This document shows positions 1 through 12,655 of a DNA stretch of 64,000 nucleotides, in pieces. Made by a program: the position numbers and the translations under genes. Where the stretch lies: the NCBI RefSeq assembly GCF_018304945.1, contig NZ_JAGQEE010000009.1:1-64000 (forward strand), in the 5' to 3' direction. A model generated the notes under the pieces. It did not search any database. It had not been told where the DNA came from and was given only the letters and a program-made list of their open reading frames with translations. The stretch is from Collimonas humicola. Lineage in GTDB: Bacteria > Pseudomonadota > Gammaproteobacteria > Burkholderiales > Burkholderiaceae_D. Position 1 is the stretch's first letter, and each line of letters begins with the position of its first letter.

Positions 1-102
1 AGCGAGTTGGTACCACCCCTTCCCATCCCGAACAGGACCGTGAAACGACTTTGCGCCGATGATAGTGCTGCAACCAGTGTGAAAGTAGGTCATCGTCAGG
101 CT
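1..102 (+). rRNA. rrf: 5S ribosomal RNA, 3' part (5' end cut by window edge)
   Basis: The first 102 bases read as a betaproteobacterial 5S rRNA from about nucleotide 15 onward. They contain the conserved loop B/C stretch CCCATCCCGAACAGG and end with GTCATCGTCAGGCT, which would pair with the missing 5' end. The first 14 or so bases lie outside the window. A strong intrinsic terminator follows directly, so this is the distal end of an rRNA operon on the plus strand. Confidence 0.93.
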
Positions 103-109
103 TTTATTA

Positions 110-144
110 AAAAACCCTCTAAGCTTAGCGCTTAGAGGGTTTTT
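110..144 (+). terminator. Intrinsic terminator of the rRNA operon
   Basis: A perfect 15-bp inverted repeat (arms 110-124 and 130-144, loop TTAGC) starts with an A-run and ends with GGGTTTTT. It sits 8 bases after the 5S end and should stop rRNA transcription before ruvA. The A/T symmetry would let it work in both directions. Confidence 0.92.
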
Positions 145-269
145 GCTTTGCGCAAAAATCCTGTGCTTCCCCTCATCTTCTGCAATTTCGGCATTCCCGC
201 AAGAAAACTACTGTGTTTTTAACCAGTTGTCCTGTATGATTCATTGATTCACATTAAGGCCATACTGCG

Positions 270-848
270 ATGATAGGTCGTCTTTCAGGCATTCTGCTCG
301 AGAAAAATCCACCCCAACTGCTGATCGACTGCAACGGCGTCGGTTACGAGGTCGGGGTGCCGATGAGCACTTTCTACAATCTGCCGGGACTCGGCGAAAA
401 AATCGCTTTGCTGACGCATTTGGCAATACGCGAAGATGCTCACGTGCTGTACGGTTTTGGCACAGCCGAAGAACGGAATGTCTTCAAGCAGTTGATCAAG
501 ATCAGCGGCGTCGGTGCCCGTACAGCGCTTTCGATCTTGTCCGGCATGTCAGTGCAGGATCTTGCCCAGGCCGTCACCTTGCAGGAAGCCGGACGGCTGA
601 CCAAAGTGCCAGGTATCGGCAAGAAAACCGCGGAACGCCTGCTGCTGGAGTTGAAAGGCAAGCTGGGCGCGGATCTGGGGCCGGTTGGCAGCCCTCATGG
701 CAGCGATGCCAGCGGCGATATTCTTAATGCCCTGATCGCGCTCGGCTATTCGGACAAGGAAGCCATGCTGGCGCTCAAGCAGCTGCCGCCTGATGCGACC
801 GTGTCGGAAGGTATCAAACTGGCACTGAAAGCGCTCTCCAAGCTGTAG
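270..848 (+). CDS. ruvA: Holliday junction branch migration complex subunit RuvA
   Basis: A 192-residue protein of normal RuvA length. RuvA tetramers bind the four-way Holliday junction and load the RuvB motor during recombinational repair. An N-terminal OB fold (about 1-63, starting MIGRLSG) is followed by two helix-hairpin-helix motifs (SGVGAR near 79 and VPGIGKK near 113) and a C-terminal three-helix domain (about 145-192) that contacts RuvB. ruvB follows 92 bases downstream on the same strand. ruvC, the resolvase often found just upstream, is absent here: the preceding feature is the rRNA terminator. I see no LexA-type box (CTGT-N8-ACAG) in the 125 bases upstream, so SOS control is not evident. 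Confidence 0.97.
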   Translation: MIGRLSGILLEKNPPQLLIDCNGVGYEVGVPMSTFYNLPGLGEKIALLTHLAIREDAHVLYGFGTAEERNVFKQLIKISGVGARTALSILSGMSVQDLAQAVTLQEAGRLTKVPGIGKKTAERLLLELKGKLGADLGPVGSPHGSDASGDILNALIALGYSDKEAMLALKQLPPDATVSEGIKLALKALSKL

Positions 849-940
849 GGGGGCGGCACAATGCAGGATGATTTGTCTTTTATTGGCGTAGCGTGGTTTT
901 TTTATATATTTAATCGCCGCACACTGGCTACAATCCGAAC

Positions 941-1999
<1,059 letters not shown>

Positions 2000-2042
2000 C
2001 GTCTCCTCAGTCACCGATGGAGCAACGCCGGCGCCCGCCGCC

Positions 2043-2495
2043 ATGCAGATCTGGGTTGACGGCGATGCTTGTCCGAACGTTATCAAGGAAATCCTGTATC
2101 GGGCAGCTGAGCGCCTGCAGATTACAGTGACGCTGGTGGCCAACAAATTATTGCGCGTGCCGCCTTCGCGCTTCATCAAGGCCGTGCAGGTGCCTGCCGG
2201 CTTTGATGTCGCCGACAATGAAATTGTTCGATTATTGCAGGCCGGAGACCTGGTCATCACTGCGGATATTCCGCTGGCCGCCGATGTCCTGGCAAAAGGC
2301 GGCAAAGCGCTGAATCCACGGGGCGAGTTTTACACCAAGGACAACATCCAGCAGCACCTGACGATGCGTAATTTCATGGAGGAGTTACGCGGCAGCGGCG
2401 TCGAAACCGGCGGTCCGACGACCTTCAGTCAAGGCGACCGCCATTTGTTCGCATCACAGCTTGATCAGTTTTTGCAGAAATCGCAAATTCGATGA
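2043..2495 (+). CDS. YaiI/YqxD family protein (DUF188, UPF0178)
   Basis: A 150-residue protein matching the DUF188/UPF0178 family, starting [15 protein letters not shown] with the conserved D-G-D-A-C-P motif at 6-11. It also has the internal ITADIPLA segment and the late TGGP motif near 125. The family has a PIN-like fold and unknown biochemical function. The reading frame is open further upstream and overlaps ruvB, but the family begins at this ATG, so I chose 2043. It follows ruvB by 43 bases and is probably part of the same transcript. Function is not established. Confidence 0.88.
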   Translation: MQIWVDGDACPNVIKEILYRAAERLQITVTLVANKLLRVPPSRFIKAVQVPAGFDVADNEIVRLLQAGDLVITADIPLAADVLAKGGKALNPRGEFYTKDNIQQHLTMRNFMEELRGSGVETGGPTTFSQGDRHLFASQLDQFLQKSQIR

Positions 2496-2582
2496 TCGCT
2501 GCTAATCGCGGCTGATAGCCGCATATGCGCGGGCATCGTGCCGTCCCGCGATGCAGGTGTCGAAATGCCAATATTTCGCTGC

Positions 2583-2611
2583 TTGTGTAAAAATTAAACG
2601 TCACAGACAAT
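2583..2611 (+). promoter_or_regulatory. Candidate sigma-70 promoter for the hydratase gene
   Basis: TTGTGT (2583-2588) and GACAAT (2606-2611) are separated by 17 bases, 35 bases upstream of the ATG at 2646. Each box matches consensus at four of six positions. No alternative with better spacing was seen in the 150-base gap. Confidence 0.4.
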
Positions 2612-2645
2612 ACGATAGTCTTCACTAATAGTGTGCAAGTCAACC

Positions 2646-3488
2646 ATGCTTATGTCTACCAAAGCTAACCGTTATGCCCATCAGCTTTTGGACGCGCGAG
2701 CGCAAGCCAAACTGGTGCCCCTGTTGTCCCAAGCCGACGCCCTGTCAGTGATGGATGGCTATGAGATCGGCAAGCGGATCCTCGATGCCAGCATCGGCCA
2801 GGGTTCCAATCCGGTCGGACGCAAGCTCGGATTCTGCAACCGCAATATCTGGCAGAAATACGGCATTGCCGAATCGATCAGCGCACCGATCTGGGCGCAT
2901 ATATTCGACACCACGGTGCGCTACGCTGAAGACAATCGCGGCATCCAGAGCCTGGAAGGGGCGGTGCAGCCGCGCATTGAGCCGGAAGTGGTTTTCAGCC
3001 TCGGCAGGACGCCGGCGCCCGACGCCAGCCTGGAAGAAATTGCCGATTGCATCGAGTGGATGGCGCACGCCTTCGAAATCGTCGTCTGCCCATTCCCTGA
3101 CTGGAAGTTTGAAGCGGTCGATGCCATTGCGGCATTCGGCCTGCATGGCACTCTGATCGTCGGCGAACCGCATGTATTGTCGAGCGCGACCCGGCGCAAC
3201 CTGGCCAGCATGCTGGCCAACGCCAGCGTTTCGCTTTCTTGCTGTACGGAGGATTCGGTCACCCTGTGCGGCGCCGGGTTCGGCAGCGATGTGCTGGACA
3301 GCCCGGTGCACGCCTTGTGGCATCTGCACCAGGTGCTTAACGCCCATCCTGAATTCACGCCTTTGCATGCCGGCGAGATCATCACCACCGGCACCTGGAC
3401 CGATGCTTATCCGGTACAGGCGGGCCAGACCTGGGTCACGGCGTTTTCCGGCATCGCCTTGCCGGGACTGACGGTGTCGTTCGTGTAG
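2646..3488 (+). CDS. 2-keto-4-pentenoate hydratase / fumarylacetoacetase-fold protein
   Basis: A protein of about 280 residues of the MhpD-type hydratase / FAH-fold family. Known members hydrate 2-hydroxypenta-2,4-dienoate in meta-cleavage pathways or decarboxylate oxo-acids. Family signs are the GRKLGFCNRNIWQKYGI segment, the metal-ligand region IEPEVVFSLG, and the C-terminal GEIITTGTW motif, which closes the active site in the family. No other aromatic catabolism genes are nearby, so the substrate is unknown. ATG codons at 2646 and 2652 and a GTG at 2631 are in frame; none has a clear ribosome binding site. It stands alone between ruvB-DUF188 and a convergent minus-strand gene. Confidence 0.8.
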   Translation: MLMSTKANRYAHQLLDARAQAKLVPLLSQADALSVMDGYEIGKRILDASIGQGSNPVGRKLGFCNRNIWQKYGIAESISAPIWAHIFDTTVRYAEDNRGIQSLEGAVQPRIEPEVVFSLGRTPAPDASLEEIADCIEWMAHAFEIVVCPFPDWKFEAVDAIAAFGLHGTLIVGEPHVLSSATRRNLASMLANASVSLSCCTEDSVTLCGAGFGSDVLDSPVHALWHLHQVLNAHPEFTPLHAGEIITTGTWTDAYPVQAGQTWVTAFSGIALPGLTVSFV

Positions 3489-3564
3489 GCGACGCCGTCT
3501 GGATATTTGCATTGGCAGCGCTATCAGCCTGTCGACCTGTCAATATCCGTCAACGCCAGCAAAT

Positions 3565-3607
3565 AAAAAATGCCGTTCAGCGTAAAGCTGGAACGGCATT
3601 TTTTTCA
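3565..3607. terminator. Bidirectional terminator between hydratase and DUF2147 gene
   Basis: An A-run, then TGCCGTTCAGC, a short loop, GCTGGAACGGCA and a T-run form a 17-bp stem with a single bulged base. It sits between the stops of two convergent genes and has A/T tracts on both sides, so it can serve both. Confidence 0.88.
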
Positions 3608-3640
3608 GCGTCGCGGGACGCAAAATGATGCGAACAGAAC

Positions 3641-4102
3641 TTATTCCTGACGCAGCCAGGTTTGCGTACGGCCCAGCATCGGCACGCCGATATAGCCGCG
3701 TACGTCCAGTTTCGCGCCATTGTCCTGCAGCGTCATCTTGCTCTTGTAGACCTTGCCGTTGTCCGGATCGAGAATCTTGCCGCCGTTGTATTCGCCGCCA
3801 TCCTTTTGCATGCCGGTGATGATGGTCATCCCGAGGATAGGTTGATCCTTCAGCTCGCCTTCGCATTTGACGCACTTCGGATTCTGGTCCTGGTCTGGAT
3901 CGCGCAGCAGTTTTTCGATCTTCCCGCTGAGGACGCCGTTGGATTCGGTGATGCGTATCAGTGCCTTTGGCTTGCCGGTGTGGTCATCGATGTTCTTCCA
4001 CAGGCCCACCGCCGAACTGGCGCCCTGGGCAAAGGCGCCTCCGGCCAGCAAGGCGCTGCCGGCGATTGCAGTCATTACAAGGCGCATCAAAAGTTTGTTC
4101 AT
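3641..4102 (-). CDS. DUF2147 family secreted protein
   Basis: A 153-residue protein with a typical signal peptide (MNKLLMRLVM, hydrophobic core, cleavage likely after AFAQG near residue 26). The DUF2147 domain follows: GLWKNIDDHTGKPKALIRI at the start, a Cys pair in PKCVKCEGE, and the C-terminal RGYIGVPMLGRTQTW. This family is periplasmic and of unknown function. It shares a terminator with the convergent hydratase gene. valS ends 76 bases upstream on the same strand and may read into it. Confidence 0.85.
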   Translation of the reverse strand: MNKLLMRLVMTAIAGSALLAGGAFAQGASSAVGLWKNIDDHTGKPKALIRITESNGVLSGKIEKLLRDPDQDQNPKCVKCEGELKDQPILGMTIITGMQKDGGEYNGGKILDPDNGKVYKSKMTLQDNGAKLDVRGYIGVPMLGRTQTWLRQE

Positions 4103-4178
4103 GCATCGTCTCCTGGTATCTGTTGTCTGCGGCGCCGGCCGCAGTAGCGCCAGCCGGCGTCATCCTATTTTTAAGAAA

Positions 4179-7013
4179 TCAAGATACTTTTAATTTTGCA
4201 AACTGTTCGCGCAATTTTTCGAGGGTCCCCGAAAAATTTACCAAGCGTTCCCGCATCTGTGCAACCACCTGTGCCGGTGCTCTTGCCACAAAGCTTTCAT
4301 TGCCCAGCTGAGTCTCGGCTTTCGCCATCTCACCCTCGATACGAGTGATTTCCTTACCCAAACGTTCCCGTTCAGCTGCAACATCAATTTCTACTTTGAG
4401 CAGCAGCTTAGCATCGCCGACTATCGAGACCGGCGCGGGCGATTCGGGTAGAGTCTCTACTACTTGCACTTCTGATAATTTTGCCAGCGCCTGCAGATAC
4501 GGTGCAAACGACAGCAAGGTTGCCTGCTGTTCAGCGGAGCCTGCAATGATCAGCGGCACTCGCAGCGCAGGAGACAATTGCATTTCGCCGCGCAGGTTGC
4601 GGCATGCGTCGGTCAGCGACTTCAGCTGGGTCATCCAGGCTTCCGCGCTTTCATCGATTTTTTCCAGGTTCGCTTCCGGATAAGGCTGGCGCATGATGGA
4701 ATCGCCGGCCGGATCCAGCGTCTTGCCGGTCAGCGGCGCCACGCTTTGCCACAATGCCTCGGTGACGAACGGGATGATCGGATGCGCCAGGCGCAGCACT
4801 ACTTCCAGCACGCGCAGCAAGGTGCGGCGGGTAGCGCGCTGCTGTGCTTCGTTGCCTTGCTGGATCTGCACCTTGGCCACTTCCAGGTACCAGTCGCAGT
4901 ATTCATCCCAGACGAATTTATAGATGGCCGAAGCGATATTGTCGAAACGGTAGTCGGCAAAACCTTTGGCGACTTCGGCTTCGGTGCGCTGCAGGAGCGA
5001 AACGATCCAGCGGTCGGCTTGCGAGAATTGCAGGTTTTCCTTGTCGCACACGCCTGGCGTATGGCCTTCGAAACCGCAGTCCTTGCCCTCGGTATTCATC
5101 AGCACGAAGCGGGTGGCGTTCCATAGCTTGTTGCAGAAGTTGCGGTAGCCGTCGCAGCGGCCGAGATCGAAGTTGATGTTGCGGCCGAGCGTCGCCAGCG
5201 AAGCGAAGGTGAAGCGCAGCGCATCGGTGCCGAAGGCTGGAATGCCGTCTGCGAATTCCTTGCGGGTCGCCTTGGCGATGCTGTCCGCCTGCTTGGGATT
5301 CATCAGGCCGACGGTACGCTTGGCGACCAGGTCTTCGAGCGCGATGCCGTCGATCAGGTCGATAGGGTCGAGCGTATTGCCCTTGGACTTGGACATTTTC
5401 TGGCCGTTGCCGTCGCGCACGAGGCCGTGCACATAGACGGTCTTGAACGGCACCTTGCCGGTGAAGTGGGTGGTCATGATCACCATCCGCGCCACCCAGA
5501 AGAAAATGATGTCGAAACCCGTGACCAGCACCGACGACGGCAGGAACATCTTGTAGTCCGGCGTTTCCTCCGGCCAGCCCAGGGTCGAGAACGGCACCAG
5601 CGCCGATGAGAACCAGGTATCGAGCACGTCGTCGTCGCGCCTCAGCGCGCCGGTATAACCGGCAGCGGCGGCCTTGGCCTGCGCTTCCGCTTCATTGCGG
5701 GCGACATAGATCTTGCCGTCGTCGGCATACCAGGCCGGGATCTGATGGCCCCACCACAGCTGGCGCGAAATGCACCAGTCCTGAATATTGTTGAGCCACT
5801 GGTTGTAAGTGTTGTTCCAGTTCTCCGGAATCATCTGGATTTCGCCGTTGGCGACTTTTTCCAGCGCCACTTCGGTAATCGATTTGCCCGGGAAGTGCGT
5901 GCCTTCCGGCGCCGGCTTGCTCATCGCCACGAACCACTGGTCGGTCAGCATCGGTTCGATCACCACGCCGGTGCGATCGCCGCGCGGCACCATCAGCTTG
6001 TGCGGCTTGACCGATTCCAGCAAACCTTGGGCATCCAGGTCGGCAACCATCTGTTTGCGCGCCACGAAGCGATCCATGCCCTGGTATTGGACTGGCGCGT
6101 TTTCATTGATCTTGGCATCCAGCGACAGGATGGAGATTTGCGGCAGCTGGTGCCGCTGTCCCACCGCATAGTCGTTGAAGTCGTGCGCCGGCGTGATTTT
6201 TACGCAACCAGTGCCGAATTCCTTGTCGACATAGCTGTCGGCGATGACCGGAATTTCGCGGTCGGTCAGCGGCAGCTTGAGCATCTTGCCGACCAGGTGG
6301 ATATAACGCTCGTCAGTCGGATCGACCGCCACGGCAACGTCGCCCAGCATGGTTTCCGGACGCGTGGTGGCAACCGTCAGATGGCCGCTGCCGTCGGCGA
6401 ACGGATAACGGATGTGCCACATCGAACCGTCTTCTTCTTCCTGCGCCACTTCCAGTTCCGAAATGGCGGTGCCCAGCACCGGATCCCAGTTGACCAGGCG
6501 TTTGCCGCGATAGATCAGGCCTTGCTCGAACAGGCGCACAAACACTTCCACCACGGTGCCGGACAGCTTGTCGTCCATCGTGAAGTATTCGCGGCTCCAG
6601 TCGGTGGAAGCGCCCATGCGGCGCATCTGGCCGGTAATGGTGGAGCCGGATTTTTCCTTCCATTCCCAGACCTTTTCGACGAATTTCTCGCGGCCGAGGT
6701 CGTGGCGCGATACCTTCTGCGCATCGAGTTGTCGTTCGACCACGATTTGCGTGGCGATGCCGGCGTGATCGGTGCCGGGAATCCATGCCGTGTTATAGCC
6801 GCGCATCCGATGATAACGGGTCAGGCCATCCATGATGGTCTGGTTGAAGGCGTGCCCCATGTGTAGCGTGCCGGTCACGTTGGGCGGCGGCAACTGAATA
6901 CTGAAGGATGGCTTGTCGGCGTCGGTGGTGGCGGTGTAGTACCCGCGCTTTTCCCATTCCGTACGCCAGAATTGTTCAATCTCGGCAGGGTCGAAAGACT
7001 TGGCTAATTCCAT
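4179..7013 (-). CDS. valS: Valine--tRNA ligase
   Basis: A 944-residue class I aminoacyl-tRNA synthetase that charges tRNA(Val). The HIGH-type motif is HMGH (51-54) after PPPNVTGTL, the KMSKS motif is at 539-543, and the CP1 editing insert holds [10 protein letters not shown] (216-225). A C-terminal coiled-coil arm (about 875-944, rich in E/K/R) ends the protein, as in bacterial ValRS. Length and domains are complete. Transcription is divergent from thiC across a 450-base region. The ATG at 7013 fits the family N-terminus ([15 protein letters not shown]). Confidence 0.98.
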   Translation of the reverse strand: MELAKSFDPAEIEQFWRTEWEKRGYYTATTDADKPSFSIQLPPPNVTGTLHMGHAFNQTIMDGLTRYHRMRGYNTAWIPGTDHAGIATQIVVERQLDAQKVSRHDLGREKFVEKVWEWKEKSGSTITGQMRRMGASTDWSREYFTMDDKLSGTVVEVFVRLFEQGLIYRGKRLVNWDPVLGTAISELEVAQEEEDGSMWHIRYPFADGSGHLTVATTRPETMLGDVAVAVDPTDERYIHLVGKMLKLPLTDREIPVIADSYVDKEFGTGCVKITPAHDFNDYAVGQRHQLPQISILSLDAKINENAPVQYQGMDRFVARKQMVADLDAQGLLESVKPHKLMVPRGDRTGVVIEPMLTDQWFVAMSKPAPEGTHFPGKSITEVALEKVANGEIQMIPENWNNTYNQWLNNIQDWCISRQLWWGHQIPAWYADDGKIYVARNEAEAQAKAAAAGYTGALRRDDDVLDTWFSSALVPFSTLGWPEETPDYKMFLPSSVLVTGFDIIFFWVARMVIMTTHFTGKVPFKTVYVHGLVRDGNGQKMSKSKGNTLDPIDLIDGIALEDLVAKRTVGLMNPKQADSIAKATRKEFADGIPAFGTDALRFTFASLATLGRNINFDLGRCDGYRNFCNKLWNATRFVLMNTEGKDCGFEGHTPGVCDKENLQFSQADRWIVSLLQRTEAEVAKGFADYRFDNIASAIYKFVWDEYCDWYLEVAKVQIQQGNEAQQRATRRTLLRVLEVVLRLAHPIIPFVTEALWQSVAPLTGKTLDPAGDSIMRQPYPEANLEKIDESAEAWMTQLKSLTDACRNLRGEMQLSPALRVPLIIAGSAEQQATLLSFAPYLQALAKLSEVQVVETLPESPAPVSIVGDAKLLLKVEIDVAAERERLGKEITRIEGEMAKAETQLGNESFVARAPAQVVAQMRERLVNFSGTLEKLREQFAKLKVS

Positions 7014-7270
7014 GATTTATTGGGGTTCTTTGCTAAAGCGATCTAAAACGATGATTATAAAGTACGCAGCCGGATGGCTCCTAACATTGACGGCCGGGAG
7101 GCATGGTTTTTTGACGTAGAGACAATTGTGTGGACGGATTTGCCACGGAAGCCGGTCCCTATACTTGATCCGGGATAGGGAAACCTGGATTTTCGATATA
7201 CCGCGAGCCGCTTGCGGGTGTAAAATCCTTTCCGCTGTCCTTGGAATCAAACGCCGGGGCGGCACAACGC
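7014..7270. other. Non-coding divergent promoter region between valS and the thiC riboswitch
   Basis: About 260 bases with no credible gene. It must hold the valS promoter (minus strand) and the thiC promoter (plus strand). A TAAAAT hexamer at 7221-7226 could be the thiC -10 box, but I see no good -35 box 16-18 bases before it, so the start site is left open. Confidence 0.5.
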
Positions 7271-7355
7271 TAGGGGTCCTGATTGCTGAAATATCAATGC
7301 AATCGGGTGAGAAATACCCTCGAACCTGATCTGGGTAATGCCAGCGAAGGGAAGC
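7271..7355 (+). promoter_or_regulatory. TPP riboswitch (THI element) in the thiC leader
   Basis: The conserved thi-box runs through this stretch: AGGGGTCC, a variable P3 arm (GATTGC...GCAATC), GGGTGAGAAATACCC (the CTGAGA-type core), then ACCTGATCTGGGTAATGCC and AGCGAAGGGAA. These match the pyrimidine- and pyrophosphate-sensing halves of the TPP aptamer. It lies about 110 bases upstream of the thiC start and should lower thiC operon expression when thiamine pyrophosphate is plentiful. No T-run terminator is seen between it and thiC, which points to control of translation. Confidence 0.93.
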
Positions 7356-7418
7356 TGTCGAGAATGTTGTCGGCCGATTTACCGCTTTTTGCTGTGATCC
7401 CACCGTCAGGCTCGAAAA

Positions 7419-9378
<1,960 letters not shown>

Positions 9379-9385
9379 GGCTGTG

Positions 9386-9586
9386 ATGGAAATCGTACTC
9401 AACGGTGCGCCGCATCCGCTGACTGAGGGCGAGAGCCTGCAGCAGCTGATCGTGGCGCTGGAGCTGGCCGGCAAGGCGGTGGCGGTGGCGGTCAACCGGC
9501 AGGTGGTGCCGGCCCGCCTGTGGCCGCAGCGCATCTTGCAGCCTGAAGACAAGGTTGACGTCGTACGCGCTATCGGCGGAGGGTAA
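9386..9586 (+). CDS. thiS: Sulfur carrier protein ThiS
   Basis: A 66-residue ubiquitin-fold protein ending in the required Gly-Gly (AIGGG). The C-terminal thiocarboxylate donates sulfur to ThiG for the thiazole ring. It starts 7 bases after thiC. A GTG three bases earlier (9383) is also in frame, but the ATG at 9386 gives the usual MEIVLNG start. A 186-base gap separates it from thiG. thiO (glycine oxidase), often found in this position, is not here. Confidence 0.93.
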   Translation: MEIVLNGAPHPLTEGESLQQLIVALELAGKAVAVAVNRQVVPARLWPQRILQPEDKVDVVRAIGGG

Positions 9587-9624
9587 TCCACCTCCATAAA
9601 CCTGCTGCGCGACTCAATCTCTGG

Positions 9625-9693
9625 ACTGCGAAGATCACCGTACTTTCGTACGGCTGCGCTTCTCGCCCAGACCTTGACCTGTCAGCGCAGCTG
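9625..9693. repeat. Structured palindromic element between thiS and thiG
   Basis: CCGTAC (9638-9643) and GTACGG (9648-9653) form a perfect stem with loop TTTC, which reads GAAA on the minus strand. A second 7-bp pair, GCTGCGC (9653-9659) with GCGCAGC (9685-9691), lies beside it. There is no T-run, so it is not a plain terminator. It looks like an intergenic repeat or an mRNA-processing hairpin inside the operon. Confidence 0.45.
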
Positions 9694-9772
9694 AGGCTAC
9701 GGTTTCTGGAGGCGGCACAAAGCCATTTGGACGCGCACTTGAAATCATAGGAAATCTTTTAAAGGATTTGTC

Positions 9773-10585
9773 ATGAATCTGAATTCTTCCCTCGAAACGG
9801 GACAAGCAGACACCGGCCTGACTATTGCCGGCAAGACCTACAGCTCGCGGCTGCTGGTCGGCAGCGGCAAGTACCGCGACCTGGAACAGACCCGCGCCGC
9901 CACCGAAGCCAGCGGCGCGGAAATCATCACGGTGGCGATCCGCCGCGTCAATATCGGACAGGATCCCAACGCGCCGAATTTACTGGATGTTGTGCCGCCG
10001 TCGCGCTACACGATATTGCCCAATACAGCGGGTTGCTATACGGCGGCTGACGCGGTTTATACGCTGCAGCTCGGGCGTGAACTGCTGAACGGTCACAAGC
10101 TGGCCAAGCTGGAAGTGCTGGGCGACGAGCGCACGCTGTTTCCGAACATGCCGGAAACGCTGAAAGCGGCGGAAGCGCTGGTCAAGGATGGTTTCGACGT
10201 CATGGTGTATTGTAGCGACGATCCGATCCAGGCCCGCATCCTGGAAGAGATCGGCTGTGTCGCGGTGATGCCGCTGGCGTCGCTGATCGGTTCCGGCATG
10301 GGCATCCTGAACCCCTGGAATCTGTCGCTGATCATCGAGCAAGCCAAGGTGCCGGTGCTGGTCGATGCCGGCGTCGGCACTGCATCGGATGCAGCGATTG
10401 CGATGGAACTGGGCTGCGACGGCGTGCTGATGAATACCGCGATTGCCGGCGCCCAGGATCCGATCCGTATGGCGCGCGCCATGCGGCTGGCGATCGAAGC
10501 CGGACGCGAAGCCTTCCTGGCAGGCAGGATTCCGAAGCGCTTCGCCGCCTCGCCGTCTTCACCAATGGCCGGACGAGTCAAGTGA
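9773..10585 (+). CDS. thiG: Thiazole synthase ThiG
   Basis: A 270-residue TIM-barrel enzyme that forms the thiazole phosphate carboxylate from deoxyxylulose 5-phosphate, dehydroglycine and ThiS thiocarboxylate. The Schiff-base lysine region is [10 protein letters not shown]. Phosphate-binding loops include [12 protein letters not shown], and the C-terminal [20 protein letters not shown] segment is diagnostic. An AAAGGA site lies 9 bases before the ATG. The N-terminal 20 or so residues are longer than in many ThiG proteins. Its stop overlaps the GTG start of thiD (GTGA), which suggests translational coupling. The substrate DXP is made by Dxs, encoded at 28.9 kb in this window. Confidence 0.96.
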   Translation: MNLNSSLETGQADTGLTIAGKTYSSRLLVGSGKYRDLEQTRAATEASGAEIITVAIRRVNIGQDPNAPNLLDVVPPSRYTILPNTAGCYTAADAVYTLQLGRELLNGHKLAKLEVLGDERTLFPNMPETLKAAEALVKDGFDVMVYCSDDPIQARILEEIGCVAVMPLASLIGSGMGILNPWNLSLIIEQAKVPVLVDAGVGTASDAAIAMELGCDGVLMNTAIAGAQDPIRMARAMRLAIEAGREAFLAGRIPKRFAASPSSPMAGRVK

Positions 10586-11409
10586 CTGTCGCTGGCGACA
10601 TGGGCAGCGGCGCTGTGGCGCCGCCTTGCGTGCTGGTGTTTTCCGGCTCGGATCCGAGCGGCGGCGCCGGCATGCAAGCGGACATTACCGCGATCGCTGC
10701 GCTTGGCGCCCATCCGCTGTCGGTCGTCACGGTGCTGACGGTGCAGGACAATGAGCGCGTCTTCGGCGTTTATCCTGTCGCGGCGGAACTGGTGCGGCAG
10801 CAGGCGCAGGCGCTGGTCGAGCGCATCGATATTTCCGCGGTCAAGCTGGGCATTGTCGGCAATCGCGCCAATGCGGAAGCGATTGCCGCCATCATCCGCC
10901 TGCTGCGTGATCGGCAGCCGGACTTGCCGGTGGTGTTCGATCCGGTGCTGGCGAATGGCCATGGCGACAGCCTGGCCAGCGAGGATCCGATCGCCGCCGT
11001 TGCGCCCTTGTTTGAATTGGCCACGGTCATCACGCCGAACCGGCTTGAGGCCGACCGCTTGTGCGGCAGCGAAACCGATCCTGAGCAACAGGCGCGTCTG
11101 CTGCTGGAACGCGGCTGCCGGAACGTATTGCTGAAAGGCGGCCACGGTCCGGAGCAGGACCAGGTCTTGAACCGCTGGACCAGCCGGGATCAATCGCGCA
11201 GCTGGCGCTGGCCGCGCCTGCCTGGCGAATTCCACGGCAGCGGCTGCACCCTGGCGGCGGCGCTCTCAGCGCTGCTGGCGCAAGGACTCGGGATGGAAGC
11301 GGCGATCGCTGCCGCGCAAACCTATTGCCAGCGGACCCTGGCAGCATCGTATTCCATCGCCGCCGGCCAGCGCATACCGAGTCGTACGCTGCCGTTTCTG
11401 AACAGATAA
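10582..11409 (+). CDS. thiD: Hydroxymethylpyrimidine/phosphomethylpyrimidine kinase
   Basis: A 275-residue ribokinase-family kinase that phosphorylates HMP and HMP-phosphate to HMP-PP. N-terminal [18 protein letters not shown] is the substrate-binding signature (about 19-36). The anion hole and catalytic aspartate lie in [14 protein letters not shown]. It starts with GTG overlapping the thiG stop by four bases; an in-frame ATG at 10600 is an alternative. It supplies one of the two substrates joined by ThiE, which is encoded directly downstream. Confidence 0.94.
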   Translation: MTVAGDMGSGAVAPPCVLVFSGSDPSGGAGMQADITAIAALGAHPLSVVTVLTVQDNERVFGVYPVAAELVRQQAQALVERIDISAVKLGIVGNRANAEAIAAIIRLLRDRQPDLPVVFDPVLANGHGDSLASEDPIAAVAPLFELATVITPNRLEADRLCGSETDPEQQARLLLERGCRNVLLKGGHGPEQDQVLNRWTSRDQSRSWRWPRLPGEFHGSGCTLAAALSALLAQGLGMEAAIAAAQTYCQRTLAASYSIAAGQRIPSRTLPFLNR

Positions 11410-11421
11410 AAGGATGAAGCC

Positions 11422-12036
11422 ATGAAAGGTTTGTACATCGTCACGCCCGACTGGGATGACACCGCAAGGTTGCTGGAAGTCAGCGAGCAAGCCTTGCAAG
11501 GCGGCGCTGCCTTGCTGCAGTACCGCCACAAGACCGCCGATGCCGCATTGCGCCAGGAGCAGGCAGAAGCCCTGCTGGTGCTGTGCCGGCGCTACCAGCG
11601 TCCTTTCATCGTCAACGACTATGTCGAGCTGTGCCTGGCGCTGGATGCCGACGGCATCCACGTCGGCGGCACCGACGCCAGCGTGGCGGAAGTGCGGGCG
11701 CGGGTTGGCGCGGACAAGATCGTCGGCGCTTCCTGCTACGGCGATCTGCAACTGGCGCACGCAGCGCAGCGCGCCGGCGCCAGCTACGTCGCCTTCGGCG
11801 GCTTTTATCCCTCGCGCGTAAAGAAATATCCGGTGACCACGCCGGTCGACATCATCACCCGCTCGAATGCGGAAATCGCCTTGCCGAATGTGGTGATCGG
11901 CGGCATGACGCAAGAGAACGCGGTACCGCTGATCGCTGCCGGGGCCGACATGGTGGCGGCCATCAGCAGCGTTTATCTGGCTGCAGATCCGGTCGCCGCG
12001 GCGCGCAGTTTCGCGGCCTTGTTCAACCGCCGATAA
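11422..12036 (+). CDS. thiE: Thiamine-phosphate synthase
   Basis: A 204-residue TIM-barrel enzyme that joins HMP-PP and thiazole phosphate into thiamine phosphate. Visible motifs are LLQYRHKT (about 33-40), FIVNDYVELCLALDADGIHVG, and VVIGGMTQENAVPLIAAGADMVAAISSVY near the end. The usual GPxxPTxTK loop is replaced by FGGFYPSRVKK, a variant that keeps the Ser/Lys character. A good AAAAGGATG site precedes the ATG. It is the last gene of the thiamine operon. Its stop lies only 6 bases from the end of the convergent dps gene, and no terminator is visible between them. Confidence 0.92.
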   Translation: MKGLYIVTPDWDDTARLLEVSEQALQGGAALLQYRHKTADAALRQEQAEALLVLCRRYQRPFIVNDYVELCLALDADGIHVGGTDASVAEVRARVGADKIVGASCYGDLQLAHAAQRAGASYVAFGGFYPSRVKKYPVTTPVDIITRSNAEIALPNVVIGGMTQENAVPLIAAGADMVAAISSVYLAADPVAAARSFAALFNRR

Positions 12037-12042
12037 GCCGTT

Positions 12043-12531
12043 TCAGGTTTCCAACAGGCTGCGCAGCATCCAGGCATTCTTTTCATGCAGTTGCATGCGT
12101 TGCGTCAGCAAGTCCGCGGTCGGTTCGTCGGCCGCGGCGTCTACCACCGGGAAGATCGACCGGGCCGTGCGCGTCACGGACTCTTGTCCTTGCACCAGCT
12201 GCTGGATCATGGCGGCCGCATTCGGCACGCCTTCTTCTTCCGAAATCGAGGTCAGCTTGGCGAACGCCTTGTAGGTGGCCGGCGCCGGATAGCCGAGGGC
12301 GCGTATCCGTTCCGCGATCTGGTCCACCGCCAGCCACAGTTCGTTGTACTGGGCCTCGAACATCAGGTGCAGCGTATTGAACATCGGCCCGGTCACGTTC
12401 CAGTGGAAATTATGGGTCTTCAGGTACAGGGTGTAGGTGTCGGCCAGCAGTTTGCTGAGGCCGTCGGCGATCTTCTTGCGATCCTTGTCGCTGATGCCGA
12501 TATCGATGACTGCGACGTTCTTCTTTACCAT
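12043..12531 (-). CDS. dps: Dps-family DNA-binding ferritin-like protein
   Basis: A 162-residue Dps protein that forms dodecamers, stores iron using peroxide and shields DNA. The ferroxidase-site signature lies in [20 protein letters not shown] and in the helix starting [13 protein letters not shown]. The frame is open 16 codons further upstream, but the ATG at 12531 has a strong AGAAGGAG site and gives the family N-terminus ([14 protein letters not shown]). Upstream on the minus strand there is a TAAAAT hexamer preceded 16 bases earlier by TTGGCC. OxyR, a known activator of dps in other bacteria, is encoded at 59.3 kb; no OxyR site was identified here. Confidence 0.93.
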   Translation of the reverse strand: MVKKNVAVIDIGISDKDRKKIADGLSKLLADTYTLYLKTHNFHWNVTGPMFNTLHLMFEAQYNELWLAVDQIAERIRALGYPAPATYKAFAKLTSISEEEGVPNAAAMIQQLVQGQESVTRTARSIFPVVDAAADEPTADLLTQRMQLHEKNAWMLRSLLET

Positions 12532-12655
12532 GGTGCGGCTCCTTCTGACGATGACAGTTGAACGAGAAACTTGCGCCACGATTTTATGTCAATTCGACGC
12601 CGGCCAAGAAATCCGAGGATTTTCCGGCGCGGCAGTCTCATTCCCTAACGGGGCC

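Noticed and set aside
240-270. LexA/SOS boxes before ruvA, and similarly before uvrD (13868-14034)
   Set aside because: No CTGT-N8-ACAG match or close variant was seen in either upstream region.
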